Shown piece after piece: positions 43,784-55,045 of a stretch of DNA of 64,000 bases. The number at the start of each line of letters is the position of its first letter. The first letter of the stretch is position 1. Below the pieces are notes generated by a model. The model was not told the DNA's origin. It saw only the letters and a program-made list of their open reading frames with translations, and did no database searches. The position numbers and the translations under genes were made by a program. Where the stretch lies: NCBI GenBank assembly GCA_947561715.1, contig OX387200.1, positions 5,892,501 through 5,956,500 on the forward strand, written 5' to 3'. The stretch is from Ascidia mentula (taxonomy: Eukaryota > Chordata > Ascidiacea > Phlebobranchia > Ascidiidae).

Positions 43784-46700
43784 TTATTCTACTTGCGCCT
43801 CGTGTTGCTGATTTGGCCGTGGAACGGTTCGAGTAAGTCTGCCTCTCAAAGTGGTGTTGTAGCTCGATATACTCTCCTTAAACTTATCGTCGTACATACT
43901 GTAAAGAAACACGTTCAGCAACCTGGAAAAGAAACAATATGTCATTTACACAAACTGCTATTCCTGTAGAGGAACGAAAATGTATTAAGTTTATGTGAGA
44001 GGCATACAGGGCCCCTGTTTGAACCCATTAGGTCCTACAATGCTCCTTTGTTGCCTATACGACGATCTTGTCTGCCAAATGGCGTTCTGTTTATGTTTTG
44101 CGTCGTACAGTACATTTCTAATATAATGACTTTTGTATAAAAATGCTATTATTATCTCTTGGTGCGCAACAAAAGTACACAGTAAATAAATTTTTACTAC
44201 ACTTCTGTAAGCCAGTCACATTGTTTACCATATAAGTTAATAAATATATTCATCTCCGGTAAAAATTCAAACGATACATTTTCTTCAAACAGACTAACCC
44301 TGTCGCCACGAACAAAAAGTAGCAAACTGTAAATGCAACTGGATGATCCGTGGCGGAAATAACACCTCTGTATGCAAAGTAGTATTCCACTGTTGTGGGT
44401 ACTGCACAATAAAACACAAGATGCGATTAAATAATGTTTATACATTTGATGGCAGGAACCAACCGGAATACAACACCGTGCACCAGATCGTCATTATTGA
44501 CAAACTCACCAATGGCAACAGTAAAGCCTATTTGGATAAGAATTGTGATTTTCATCAAATGTATTTCGCTTTGTCGTGCATCATGCTGGGAGTATGCTGA
44601 CGAACTTCGCATGCTATATGACTTTTGCCTTCCTTTCCAAGCAAACAGCGCAGCTGCTGGGGTAATGAACATCTGCAAACGATATCTAAAAGTTTATAAA
44701 CGGGTTTAAGTCGCAATTGATCTCACCATGAACAAGTATGGAATGAAGTACAAAAATAGTGTTGGGATGATGTGCGTTACAAAAAAATCTGACGTCTGTT
44801 GTGGCGAAGAAAATGAAGGAAAATATCGAAATATTGCGACATTCATCGAAAATTGAAACGTGCCGTCGTACAAATACACTGTGGAAACAAACAAGACAGA
44901 TGTTCAAACACCAATTCTACAACAAATTATTAAATTATTTATATTTTTAAAATGTTGTGGTTTATCATTTGCATACATTAGAAAAACACCTACATAAAGC
45001 AGACTATAGTTATATGTGCGTCCATACAGTAAATTATAATTATTTATGTCGATTTGCAACTTCGGGTCATTTGCTACCCATTGGGGCTATGTTGCTAGGC
45101 ATACCTGGAGACCATGACCACAGTATCGACCAGCACCACAACACAACCATATGAACCACTACAGATTTTGGTTGCAGGTTTCGGTAGCGAAAGGGAAATC
45201 GAACAGCAACCAGTCTTTGTACGCTCATGTACAATAAGTGATATGAAGTAAGTGTGTAAGAAAAACAATACACCGGCAAATGACGATTCCAATGTCCCTC
45301 GGGATGACCTTTCAATTACCTCCAACTCAACTACAGTGTATCGAAGATAAGAGCCGCCCAGTCTTACACCCACTAAGAGCGCATCCAAGCCTGCATGATT
45401 TGTTTTTATTATTATCGAGGATTAGGTGTACCGAATTTTTTTCGAAGGAAACGTACCACCAAGTATGTCCGCAAGCGCCAGAGACGATTTTACATAATCC
45501 ATTTTTCTCCTTCTCTCAGACTTCGTGCTGATAACTGAAGCGATTACCAACGCGTTCGCTACAATCACAGCAATCGCCAGAACTGTCAAGAAGAAGAGTA
45601 GGAAAAATGCGGAAGCAATGCTGAAAATGGAAAAAAAATGATATTTGTCACAGACATACAACTATTTCAGGACTTTCCAGTCACGTTGTTCTGCGAACCC
45701 AGTAACAAAAGAAATTTCTATGCCACCGTTTGTAAAAAAATGGGGTTCAAGTCGATTTGTTCGCGAGCAAAACATTACATTTAGTGGAGTCGCAGTCTAT
45801 AGATTGAAAAGCCCTGATTTACAATTGCTTTCGGTTGCATGGAACAATCTCAAAATATTACAAGATTTGCGTTTCCCTACCTGCAATGGCGGCAGTTAAT
45901 AAGTGGAGTGTTCAAACACCTATTATAAGCAAGCTGTGAGCAGTAGACAGGCAAAACAAATTCACCAGAAATGTTTTTGTTCAAGTCATTCATGCTTCTT
46001 TTCACATTGAAAACAATTTATTTCACTAAAATTACTGAAAGTATAAAAGTTATGTAGAAATATAACCTGCTGTAAAGTTAGCGAACTTTAGTTGAGAAAA
46101 TTGAAACCTTCAGGCACATGAATATACAACCACAATGACTTATATCATCGCTGATAATCTAGTTGCGCAAAACACAAGCAGCACACTGTTCAATAGCTGC
46201 ATCAAAAACGCTTTCTTTCCAAATATGTTTACAGAAATAACCTGCCTTTTATACATGCTTTCAAAAGAATGTACAACAAGTATGTGCCCCTCTAGGCATT
46301 GTAGTACCTAAACTGCTAGCACACATTGCGCGAATTGGTACTTTTTCTGCCAGCGGCAGTCTAGGTTGTCTGAGGCTTGTGAAGATTCGGGTATCCGGTC
46401 GTGCTGTTAATCATAGAAGCATGTAGAGGTTATGTTAGTGCAACTTGAAATTGCCTACGCACACTGGCATATGCGTATGAGCAACCGTAAGCATGTTTCA
46501 CGGCTGGTAAATCGCATCATAAATATTTGAAACCAATCTTTTCTTCTTTATTTACTGATCTTACAAGCTGATGCCCATCGAGACAGCGTGACATTTACCT
46601 ATTGTGACGTAATAATTACCTAGAAAGCGCCGTGCCACTTATGTGGAAACGAAAACCGATGGTCAAATATGGAAATGTAATGCTCGTAGCTCAAAGATTT

Positions 46701-46950
46701 TGATAAAACACTTTGCACGATATTTCTTTCACGAAAGTCGTTTCGTTTGCACCACGGCTTCGGGAAATAAATTCTTAGCCAGGAATTCCGGTGTTCAAAA
46801 ACCATATGAGAGTTTTCTTCGTTCAAAACAGTGTTCGCTAACCGTAACCCATTAAGTCCAAAACTTGAGATCTAAACAGTTTGTGCAAAGCCAATTAATG
46901 CATAACAATCGCACTGTCATCTGACAAATCATTTGCCATCATTTCAAAAC
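43130..46950. repeat. Segmental duplication, copy 1 (partner 50030-54730)
   Basis: It covers the ST 3' flank, the GPCR5 gene and its 5' region. Copy 2 has the same order and orientation with high identity, for example 45645-45899 versus 53392-53646 nearly base for base. Copy 2 differs by a 952-bp Penelope-like insert and small indels. Confidence 0.85.
43784..45993 (-). pseudogene. Rhodopsin-like GPCR with a 5-nt frameshift (GPCR5)
   Basis: Exon set complement(join(43784..43922, 44299..44401, 44510..44672, 44727..44878, 45105..45390, 45457..45620, 45881..45993)). It is a second subfamily with the same exon plan as GPCR1-4 (113, 164, about 291, 152, 163, 103, last). The N-terminus starts MNDLNKNISGEF and ends CRHC; TM1 lies in FFLTVLAIAVIVANALVIAS; SLALAD in TM2; TM7 NVFLY; a longer basic tail. 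Exon 3 is 5 nt shorter than in GPCR6 (LFFLHTY versus LFFLSYTLTSYH), shifting frame just before TM3. Everything else is open, so this is either a very young pseudogene, an inactive allele, or a sequence error. Confidence 0.75.
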
Positions 46951-46959
46951 TACATTGTC
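45994..46959. other. 5' flank of GPCR5 (duplicated)
   Basis: No gene recognised; near-identical to 53741-54730. An open frame 46643-46855 and its partner 54427-54672 differ by changes not biased to third positions, giving no sign of coding constraint. Confidence 0.5.
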
Positions 46960-47078
46960 GTGGCTGGGATGTGTTAGCACCGTAAATCAGTCTATTTTAA
47001 AATGTGCCCAACGCTTGTTTAACTTGAATCAAGCGGAAGTGACGACACTGCGCATGTGCTACTTTACAACAAAATCAG
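46960..47078 (+). repeat. Copy of the ARS1 5' flank, internally deleted
   Basis: ACCGTAAATCAGTCTATTTT and TTTAACTTGAATCAAGCGG followed by AAGTGACGACACTGCGCATG match about 55338-55370 and 55842-55905 upstream of ARS1, with the intervening ~470 bp missing. Confidence 0.75.
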
Positions 47079-47241
47079 GAGGCATTAGGGGCCCGACTCT
47101 CGTCTACCATAAGTCGTTGACACCTTACGTCAGGGAAAAAATGATGCACGTCACTGATTGGCTGCCCACAATTTTAAAATCAGTCGAGTGTGACGTGCTA
47201 CCAGTCGACATAGACGGTTTGGACCAGTGGGATTCAATTCG
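47079..47241 (+). pseudogene. Arylsulfatase exon 8 fragment
   Basis: It encodes GGIRGPTLVYHKSLTPYV and VTDWLPTILKSVEC through GLDQWDSIR, the 3' two thirds of ARS1 exon 8 (58958-59186), followed by the same GTTAGC donor and about 100 nt of the same intron. It begins abruptly in mid-exon after AAAATCAG, directly behind the copied ARS 5' flank. The catalytic core exons are absent, so this is a dead recombination product. Confidence 0.85.
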
Positions 47242-47364
47242 GTTAGCTTCCAACACATGTTAGTTTAATGATGTTTTCAATCAGAACACTTAAGCTGCTT
47301 AAGCATTTAAAATTTGAAGCAATGCTCAAAAGCAATTCCATGTTTGGTGGAGACAATGCAAACC

Positions 47365-49660
47365 AAGAGTGAGGACATGCAGAAAAGCAACAAATGCAGT
47401 AAACCTGTAATCAACCTGGTATATGTCAAAACCCACAAGACTTCCAGCACAACATTGAAAGTAATTCTGGAAAGGTATTGGAAGAAGCCAACCAATGGAA
47501 CGGAGGTTGGTTGGGTAAACACGTAGTTCTAACCTAAATAACTTTGTTCTGTAATTTTGAAGAAAATAATTAAGGTTGCACCCTACCCATTTGTCGGTGG
47601 CTACCCTGGCAAATTCCGTTGTGATTTCAAGTATCCCAAAAGCGCAATTGCCTCGTTTCGACACACGAGGTTTGATCCAGTGGAGATGAGAAAATGTTTC
47701 GATCCCAAAACGAAGTGGGAATTGCTACAATGTAAAATTTAAATTTTTAGTCTGCATAACTGTCCCGATAAATGTGTCATTCTGCAAAGGTGTAACTGAT
47801 GTTGTGGCAAGAATATGGTTATTATAGTGTCAGCCATTGCCCAAGGGTGGCTAAAAGCGTCTGCAAGCGCTTGTTTGGCTTGGCGGATCGCGTGGTGTAT
47901 GTCATCAGGACACACTGCTTCTTTCTTATTTGTTGCTATCGCTTTATAAATAGGTGACATGATTCGCGTGCAAATGGCGTGAAACTATGGAAAAGGGTTA
48001 TCTTCTACTGTTGTAAGCACGCTAGGGTTGGGTGTCGTAAAAAAACTTGAATTGCCCGCACTTTCGTTGGCAATTGTATTCTCGATCCGGTGCTTTGACA
48101 GTAGATGCGTCACAAGCAGCTGTTTGGTGCTCTACTGAAGCAATTCAAAACAATTTGCATTTTGTGGCAAGCAGTCTCATCCAGCGGAAATGCAGTGTAG
48201 CGCATTTCATAAGGACTTAGCGGGTTTGTTTTCGACGGTACTTCATTTCCTGTGGTTCCTTGAAGGTCGTATGCTCACGAATCACAAACCGCTTATATTG
48301 GCTTCAACAAAATGTTACGATCCATGGTCGCGTGGACAACAGCGGCATCTCTTAAAAAAACGCTCATTACAAAACGGTGTTCGTGGCATAGTGTGCAGAA
48401 TGATGAAGAAAATTTAACATGGCACCGTCGTTCTTGCCAACACCACATGCTCAGACGTTCCAAACTACAACGCAATGTACGAGTTCTGATTGAAGATTGA
48501 AGCACGATTTGCTTACTTGAACAACGATGTGGTGGATCCCAAGGATTCACATAACATTTTACTGTTGTAGACCCTGTCACATGGTTTCCAGAAACGATAC
48601 TAATGCCATTGACCAGCATCAAAGTTTATATTAACAGATCGATTACCCGCATTGGCGTTCCTTTCGCTACAAAATAATGAAAGTCAAATAATATTTTAAC
48701 CAAAGTCAAACAATCCTTGTTTAACAGATATATTTCTATTGTCCGAGACCCAGTTCCAATCGGCATATAAATTCTGGGGAAAAGGAATGACCAATCAACA
48801 TTATTGTTTCGGTATGCCAATAACCTGTGGTGTTTGATTTTTAATGTTTTTTTAAAAATGGAACAAAAAATTGATCCATTTTTGTGCCAGAACCTCCTAT
48901 GCATGGATTGGGAAGATGTCTTAATGAAATTACAGGCACCTTCGCACAACAGTCACTATTCATTCTCTTCCGAACACCATAAGCAAGTATTTGAGAATAT
49001 TAACAACATTGTAAGTAAATATGATGATACAATATGTTTTTCGTTAATGAAAAATAAATTCGTTGTAGAATGGTTTGCAGAAATAAACTTTGTAACTAAT
49101 ATTTACTACACGCATTCCTAGTGTTCTGCTATTAGTTTGGTAAACGTGTTGTTAAAAACCGAAAAACAGATTATGTGTGTATCAATATATATGCTTACTC
49201 TAAAATGCGCTATGTTGAACTACAAAATTTATTACAGGATATATTGTTATACGATCATTTCAATCAAACCCTCTGGAGAAAGGTGGACGAATACGGACGG
49301 GAGAAGTTTTACAACGATCTCAATGAATTTCGAGCTTTCCGAACTCAACAAAAACGCGAATTAAACGAGCCCATGGTGGATGAAAATAATGAATGGAGTC
49401 CTGTTTCAAAACCGTTAAATGAAGTGTATAAATATATGAAAGCGAATGCTGGGGACTGCTATTTGCCAAAGGTAAGTAACATGCATGTGTGTAAATAGGT
49501 CAGTGTTTGCGCTTGTATAGAACCTTTGTTCTGCGCTAAACTCTCAGTCACTCAGTACAGGATGATAACATTTTAATAGTCACTGTTTCTCTTGACAATT
49601 TTTTTTAAGTTTGAAATGTTTATCTACATCTCATAATCTGTATTTTTGTAGAGTTCATAA
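47365..49660 (+). pseudogene. Type-B sulfotransferase pseudogene with deletions (B5)
   Basis: Exon 1 and the start of exon 2 are missing; homology to B3 begins at about 47365, immediately after arylsulfatase intron sequence. The rest of exon 2 (to 47505, with KTHKTSSTT) and exon 3 (47563..47714) are open. Exon 4 (from 48728) has lost 8 nt in the 3'-phosphate motif and breaks off after GMPIT. The second half of exon 4 and all of exon 5 are deleted. Exons 6 (48891..49010), 7 (49238..49471) and 8 (49652..49660) are intact. It cannot make a full enzyme. Confidence 0.9.
47830..48660 (+). mobile_element. Fossil Ty3/Gypsy-type LTR element, pol segment (copy in B5 intron 3)
   Basis: Shorter, more deleted version of the segment in B3 and B4, at the same intron position. 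The RNase H-like part is the clearest (NHKPLI and QQRHL words). No LTRs; broken in many places. Confidence 0.55.
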
Positions 49661-50679
49661 TAAGCAGTCCGTGGTAGAGGTGTTGACGTCAGATGCCAAT
49701 AGAACGGAATTGTATTAGCCATATATGGCGTATATCCAGGGTTGCCATACTATGGTGAAATTAAAAAAACCTGCAAATTTTGAATTTTTGTCCAAAATGG
49801 TTAGCATCTAATCCACATCATACAATGTCCTCGAAAGTCGAGGAAAGTTTCTGAAATTCGGCATCGAAATTGCAACGCGCTTATTTGTAATTCCCGGCCA
49901 ACGGTAACCTTGATTTTATGTTCCCTTTTGTTCCGATGTTGGAAAATATTATCCTACTAAAAATATGATCGCTTTTCTCTTGACAATTGATCATTTTATT
50001 GGAAACTCGGTTGACCTCATCAGTTTTAAATAAAATATGAGAATTAAATGTCATTTGTATTACATAGTGTTATTGATACGTCTTTTAAGGTCAATATCCA
50101 ACAGTGTTTACAACATTTAGAATGTCAGATACAACTTTAATGTTTCAAGAATACGAGCAATCGAGGAAAAAAGTTTTTATCGGTTCTGTAACGTTTAAAA
50201 TATATTGAAACAATCATGCAGCAAATATATAAAATTACTAACGTTGAGAAAACATTACTTTTTTAATAACCGCGATGACTTTGGTGGTAACGTAATATCT
50301 TACCCAATAACTACATGTCCAGGTTTGTGCACTCTGCATACATAATTTATTGTTCGAACGTGTTCAAAATTGCCCGCGTATCAATCTCGTTTGCGACAAG
50401 TTGCTTTCGATAAGAAGCGACATTGCTGAGGACATGGGTTGACATTTGACATGACAGATACGACAGTGACATGTGTCATGGCACGCACACATGGCAAATA
50501 TGTATTAACTATTTGCTGATCAGTAGGTCCACTAATGTTTAAATGTCAGAAAAGTGTGAAAACAAATTTGCATTAATTGTCGCAAAATTTTCTTTTAACA
50601 ATTGCGACATTTTGTTAAACCTCTACATAAAACCTGCAAGCAAATCTGACAACAAGTTACTCGACTCTTTGCAAACATA
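49661..50679. other. 3' flank of B5 joined to the GPCR6 block
   Basis: Same content as 42714-43783: common sulfotransferase 3' flank, then the region leading to the receptor's 3' end. No gene. Confidence 0.6.
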
Positions 50680-53600
50680 TTATTCTACTTGCTGATTTGG
50701 CCGTGGAAAAGTTCGAGTAAGTCTGCCTCTCAAAGTGGTGCTGTACCTCGATATACTCTCCTTAAACTTATCGTCGTACATGCTGTAAAGAAACACGTTC
50801 AGCAACCTGGAAAAAGAACAATATGTAATTCACACAAACTGCTATTGCTGTAGAGGAGCGGTTCATGTTTTGGTTTGTACAACACATTGAAAAAATAATG
50901 ACTTAGTGCAAAAATGCTATTATTATCTCTATGTGCGCAACAAAATTCCTTTGATGTAGATAATAAATGATTTTTTACTACAGTTCTGTAAGCCAGTCAC
51001 ATTGTTCACCATATAAGTTAAAAAATATATTCATGCCCGGTAAAAATTCAAACAATACTTTTTCTTCAAACAGACTAACCCTGTCGCCACGAACAGAAAG
51101 TAGCAAACTGTAAATGCAACTGGATGATCCGTGGGGGAAATAACACCTCTGTATGCAAAGTAGTATTCCACCATTGTGGGTACTGCACAATAAAACACAA
51201 GATGCCTTTAAAAAATGTTCATACATTTGATGGCAGGAACCAACCGGAATACAACACCGTGCAGATCGTTTGACAAACTCACCAATGGCGGCCGTAAAGC
51301 CTATTTGCATAAGAATCGTAATTTTCATCAAATGTATTTCGCTTTGTCGTGCATCATGCTGTGAGTATGCTGACGAACTTCGCATGCTATGTGACTTTTG
51401 CCTTCCTTTCCAAGCAAACAGCGCAGCTGCTGGGGTAATGAACATCTGCAAACGATATCTAAAAGTTTCTATACGGGTTTAAGTCGCAATTGATCTCACC
51501 ATGAACAAGTATGGAATGAAGTACAAAAATATTGTTGGGATGACGTGCGTTACAAAAAATTCTGACGTCTGTTGTGGCGAAGAAAATGAAGGAAAGTATC
51601 GAAATATTGCGACATTCATCGAAAATTGAAACGTGCCGTTGTACAAATACACTGTGGAAACAAGATAGATCTTCAAACACCAATTCTACAACAAATTATT
51701 AAATTATTTCTATTAAAAATGTACTGATCTTCTGGCATAAACCTACTGTATTTTTACTACGTTTCGTCTGCCATGCGGCGAGACTTTATCAGGTGTAACG
51801 CAACAAGTGAATCACACTGAAACACGCAGGGGCCCGAAAGAAAAAAAAGGAACGTTGACACCGCTTGTCAACTCACGTGCTAGAGTCAGAGGCACCAAAC
51901 ATTGCAGAAGACACAACAATTACAACAAATTTTTGTACACTGTCTGAAACAAAACACATTGTACTTTGTCATTGACGCAACCACTATTTTTATGGATGTG
52001 CAGCGATTCAAGAAATAGCCGCTTGGCGTGTAAACTTTACACGAAGCCTCATACAAGGCTTGGCAATCTAATTTCACGACCCATTGCTACGGAGACTTTC
52101 GAACCAAAGGGGGTGGTCTATTCGATACCATGCAAGGATTGCAGTGGTGTATACATCCGCGAAACCGGGAGGGCCTTCAAGACTCAACTGAAAGAGCATC
52201 GCCGTGATGTGCATCGAAAGATGCCAGTAAGACTGCGTTGGCCAAGCATGCGGTGACATTGCGACATGAAGTCGACTTCGATAGAGCCCAAGTCCTGGAA
52301 ATGAAGCTGGACCACGCCAAGCGGCTATTTCTTGAGTCGCTGCACATCCACAAAAATTGTGGTTGCGTCAATGACAAAGAACAATGTGTTTTGTTTCCGG
52401 CAGTTTACAATAATTTGTTGTAATTGTTGTGTCTTCTGCAATGTTTGGTGAGTCTGACTCTAGCACGTGAGTTGACAAGCGGTGTCAACTTTCCCCTTTT
52501 TTTCCCTTTCTTTCGTGCCTGTATCAGTGTGATTCACTTGTTGCATTACACCTGCTGAAATCTCGCGGCATGACAGACGAAACGTCGTAAAAATACAGTA
52601 CTTTTGTGCCAGAAGATCAGTACATTTTTAATTGCAATATGCCTGGCAGCAACAGGAATTTCATCATTATTTCTATGTTTAAAATGCTGTGGTTTATCAT
52701 TTGCAAACATAAAAAAAACACCTAACACTAAAGCAGACTAGTTATATATGCGTCCATGCAGTAAATTATAATAATTTACGTCGATTTGTAACTTTGGGTC
52801 ATTTGCTACCCATTGGGGCTATGTTGATTGGCATACCTGGAGACCATGACCACAGTATCGACCAGCACCACAACACGACCATATGAACCACTACAGATTT
52901 TGGTTGCAGGTTTCGGTAGCGAAAGGGAAATCGAACAGCAACCAGTCTTTGTACGCTCATGTACAATAAGTGATATGAAGTAAGTGTGTAGCTCAAGAAA
53001 AACAATACACCAGCAAATGACGATTCCAATGTCCCTCGGGATAATCTTTCAATTACCTCCAGCTCAACTACAGTGTATCGAAGATAAGAGCCGCCCAGTC
53101 TTACACCCACTAAGAGCGCATCCAAGCCTGCAATATAATACATGATTTGTTTTTATTATTATCGAGGATTAGGTGTACCGAATTTTTTTGGAAGGAAACG
53201 TACCACCAAGTATGTCCCCAAGCGCCAGAGACGATTTAACATAATCCATTTTTCTCCTTCTCTCAGACTTCGTGCCGATAACTGAGGCGATTACCAACGC
53301 GTTCGCTACAATCACGGCAAACGCCAGAACTGTCAAGAAGAAGAGTAGGAAAAATGCGGAAGCAATGCTGAAAATGGAAAAAAAATGATATTTGTCACAG
53401 ACATACAACTATTTCAGGACTTTCCAGTCACGTTGTTCTGCGAACCCAGTAACAAAAGAAATTTCTATGCCACCGTTTGTAAAAAAATGGGGTTCAAGTC
53501 GATTTGTTCGCGAGCAAAACATTACATTTAGTGGAGTCGCAGTCTATAGATTGAAAAGCCCTGATTTACAATTGCTTTCAGTTGCATGGAACAATCTCAA

Positions 53601-53740
53601 AATATTACAAGATTTGCGTTTCCCTACCTGCAATGGCGGCAGTTAATAAGTGGAGTGTTCAAACACCTATTATAAGCAAGCTGTGAGCAGTAGACAGGCA
53701 AAACAAATTCACCAGAAATGTTTTTGTTCAAGTCATTCAT
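50680..53740 (-). CDS. Rhodopsin-like GPCR, orphan (GPCR6)
   Basis: complement(join(50680..50806, 51080..51182, 51283..51445, 51500..51651, 52837..53127, 53204..53367, 53628..53740)), 370 aa, all frames open, GT-AG introns. A plasma-membrane receptor: N-terminus MNDLNKNISGEF with a sequon and ending CRHC; TM1 ASAFFLLFFLTVLAFAVI region; SLALGD in TM2; TM3 ends MSVQRLVAVRFPFRYR (QRL for DRY); TM4 VVLWCWSILWSWSP; TM5 ending FIPYLFM; TM6 HLMKITILMQIGF; TM7 NVFLY; a 30-residue basic tail (TTLRGRLTRTFPRP). The exon plan links it to GPCR1-4 despite low sequence identity. Intron 3 is expanded to 1185 nt by a Penelope-like insert absent from GPCR5. The ligand is unknown. Confidence 0.85.
51714..52665 (+). 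mobile_element. Penelope-like retroelement, truncated, GIY-YIG end, 11-bp TSD
   Basis: ATTATTTCTAT at 51703-51713 and 52666-52676 is the target duplication, and GPCR5's intron shows the empty site. The ends are inverted (TACTGATCTTCTGGC / GCCAGAAGATCAGTA), and both flanks carry the ACGTTTCGTC-type motif. Between them is a coding relic with VVYSIPC-DCSGVYI, the GIY-YIG-like core, and a downstream LDHAKRLFLESLHI stretch, as in the C-terminal endonuclease of Penelope-like elements. The reverse-transcriptase part is missing; it is broken. It inserted after the GPCR5/GPCR6 duplication, so it is fairly young. Confidence 0.8.
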
Positions 53741-54799
53741 GCTTCTTTTCACATTGAAAACAATTTATTTCACTAAATTTACTGAAAGTATAAAAGTTAT
53801 GTAGAAATATAACCTGCTGTAAAGTTAGAGAACTTTAGTTGAGAAAATTGTAAACCTTCAGGCACATGAATATACAACCACAATGACTTATATCATCGCT
53901 GATAATCTAGTTGCGCAAAACACAAGCAGCACACTCTGTTCAACAGCTTCATCAAAAACGCTTTCTTTTCAAATATGTTTACAGAAATAACCTGCCTTTT
54001 ATACATGCTTTCAAAAGAATGTACAAGTATGTGCCCCTGTAGGCATTGGTAAAACCTGTAATAGTATCAGGCTAAATACAGCCCTGTAGTACCTAACTGC
54101 TAGCACTCACTGCGCGAATTGGTACTTTTTCTGCCAGCGGCTGTCTATGTTGTCAGAGACTTGTAAAGATTCGGGTATCCGGTCGTGCTGTTAATCGAAG
54201 CAGCATGTAGAGGTTATGTTAGTGCAACTTGAAATTGCCTACGCACACTGGCATATGCGTATGAGCAACCGTAAGCATGTTTCACGGCTGGTAAATCGCA
54301 TCATAAATATTTGAAACCAATCTTTTCTTCTTTATTTACTGACCTTACAAGCTGATGCCCGTCGAGACAGCGTGACATTTACCTATTGTGACGCAATAAT
54401 TACCTAGAAAGCGCCGTGCCACTTATGTGGAAACGAAAACCGATGGTCAAATATGGAAATGTAATGCTCGTAGCTCAAAGATTTTGATTAAACACTTTGC
54501 ACGATATTTCTTTCACGAAAGTCGTTTCGTTTGCACCACGGCTTCGAGAAATAAATTCTTAGCCAGGAATTGCGGTGTTCAAAAACCATATGAGAGTTTT
54601 CTTCGTTCAAAACAGTGTTTTCTAACCGTAACCCATCAAGTCCGAAACTTGAGATCTAAACAGTTTGTGTAAAGCAAATTAATGCATAACAATCGCGCTG
54701 TCATCAGACAAATCGTTTGCCATCATTTCAAAACTACATTATCTTGGCTGATGTGTTGGTACTGTAAATAACTCTAAGGGTCTCAGAGATATTTAACAG
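53741..54799. other. 5' flank of GPCR6 (duplicated)
   Basis: Counterpart of 45994-46959. No gene recognised. Confidence 0.5.
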
Positions 54800-55045
54800 T
54801 GTCTCGATGGCCTGAGCGGTTATTGAGTCTCTTTGATGGCTAAACCTGCTTCTGCCCCGTTCTATAAAGCACCCAGAACCAAGATCTCTTCCCGAATAAT
54901 TGTATTCATTTCTGTTATCTTCTTCATTACGACGGTACATTACAACTTTCAATACAACGTTGTTAGGATGCCAGCAAATAGAATGGCAGCAAATAGAATG
55001 AAATAGAATGAATTAGAATGGATTAGAATTAGAATGAATTTACCG
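54800..55045 (+). mobile_element. Possible tRNA-derived SINE with TAGAATGA-type tail
   Basis: GATGGCCTGAGCGGTTA at about 54806 fits a Ser/Leu-tRNA D-arm and box A very well. About 170 nt later the sequence ends in tandem TAGAATG-type repeats (about 54977-55044), as SINE tails often do. A box B was not found, so the call is tentative. Confidence 0.35.

Larger units (their letters stand above)
50030..54730. repeat. Segmental duplication, copy 2 (partner 43130-46950)
   Basis: See copy 1. The left edge continues into the ST 3' flank. The right edge ends near TTTCAAAACTACATT (about 54725), where copy 1 goes on to the ARS-like 5' flank after a few further bases. Confidence 0.85.

Noticed and set aside
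46643-46855. Open frame repeated at 54427-54672
   Set aside because: Both are in the duplicated GPCR 5' flank. Differences include changes that alter residues freely, and no family is recognised.
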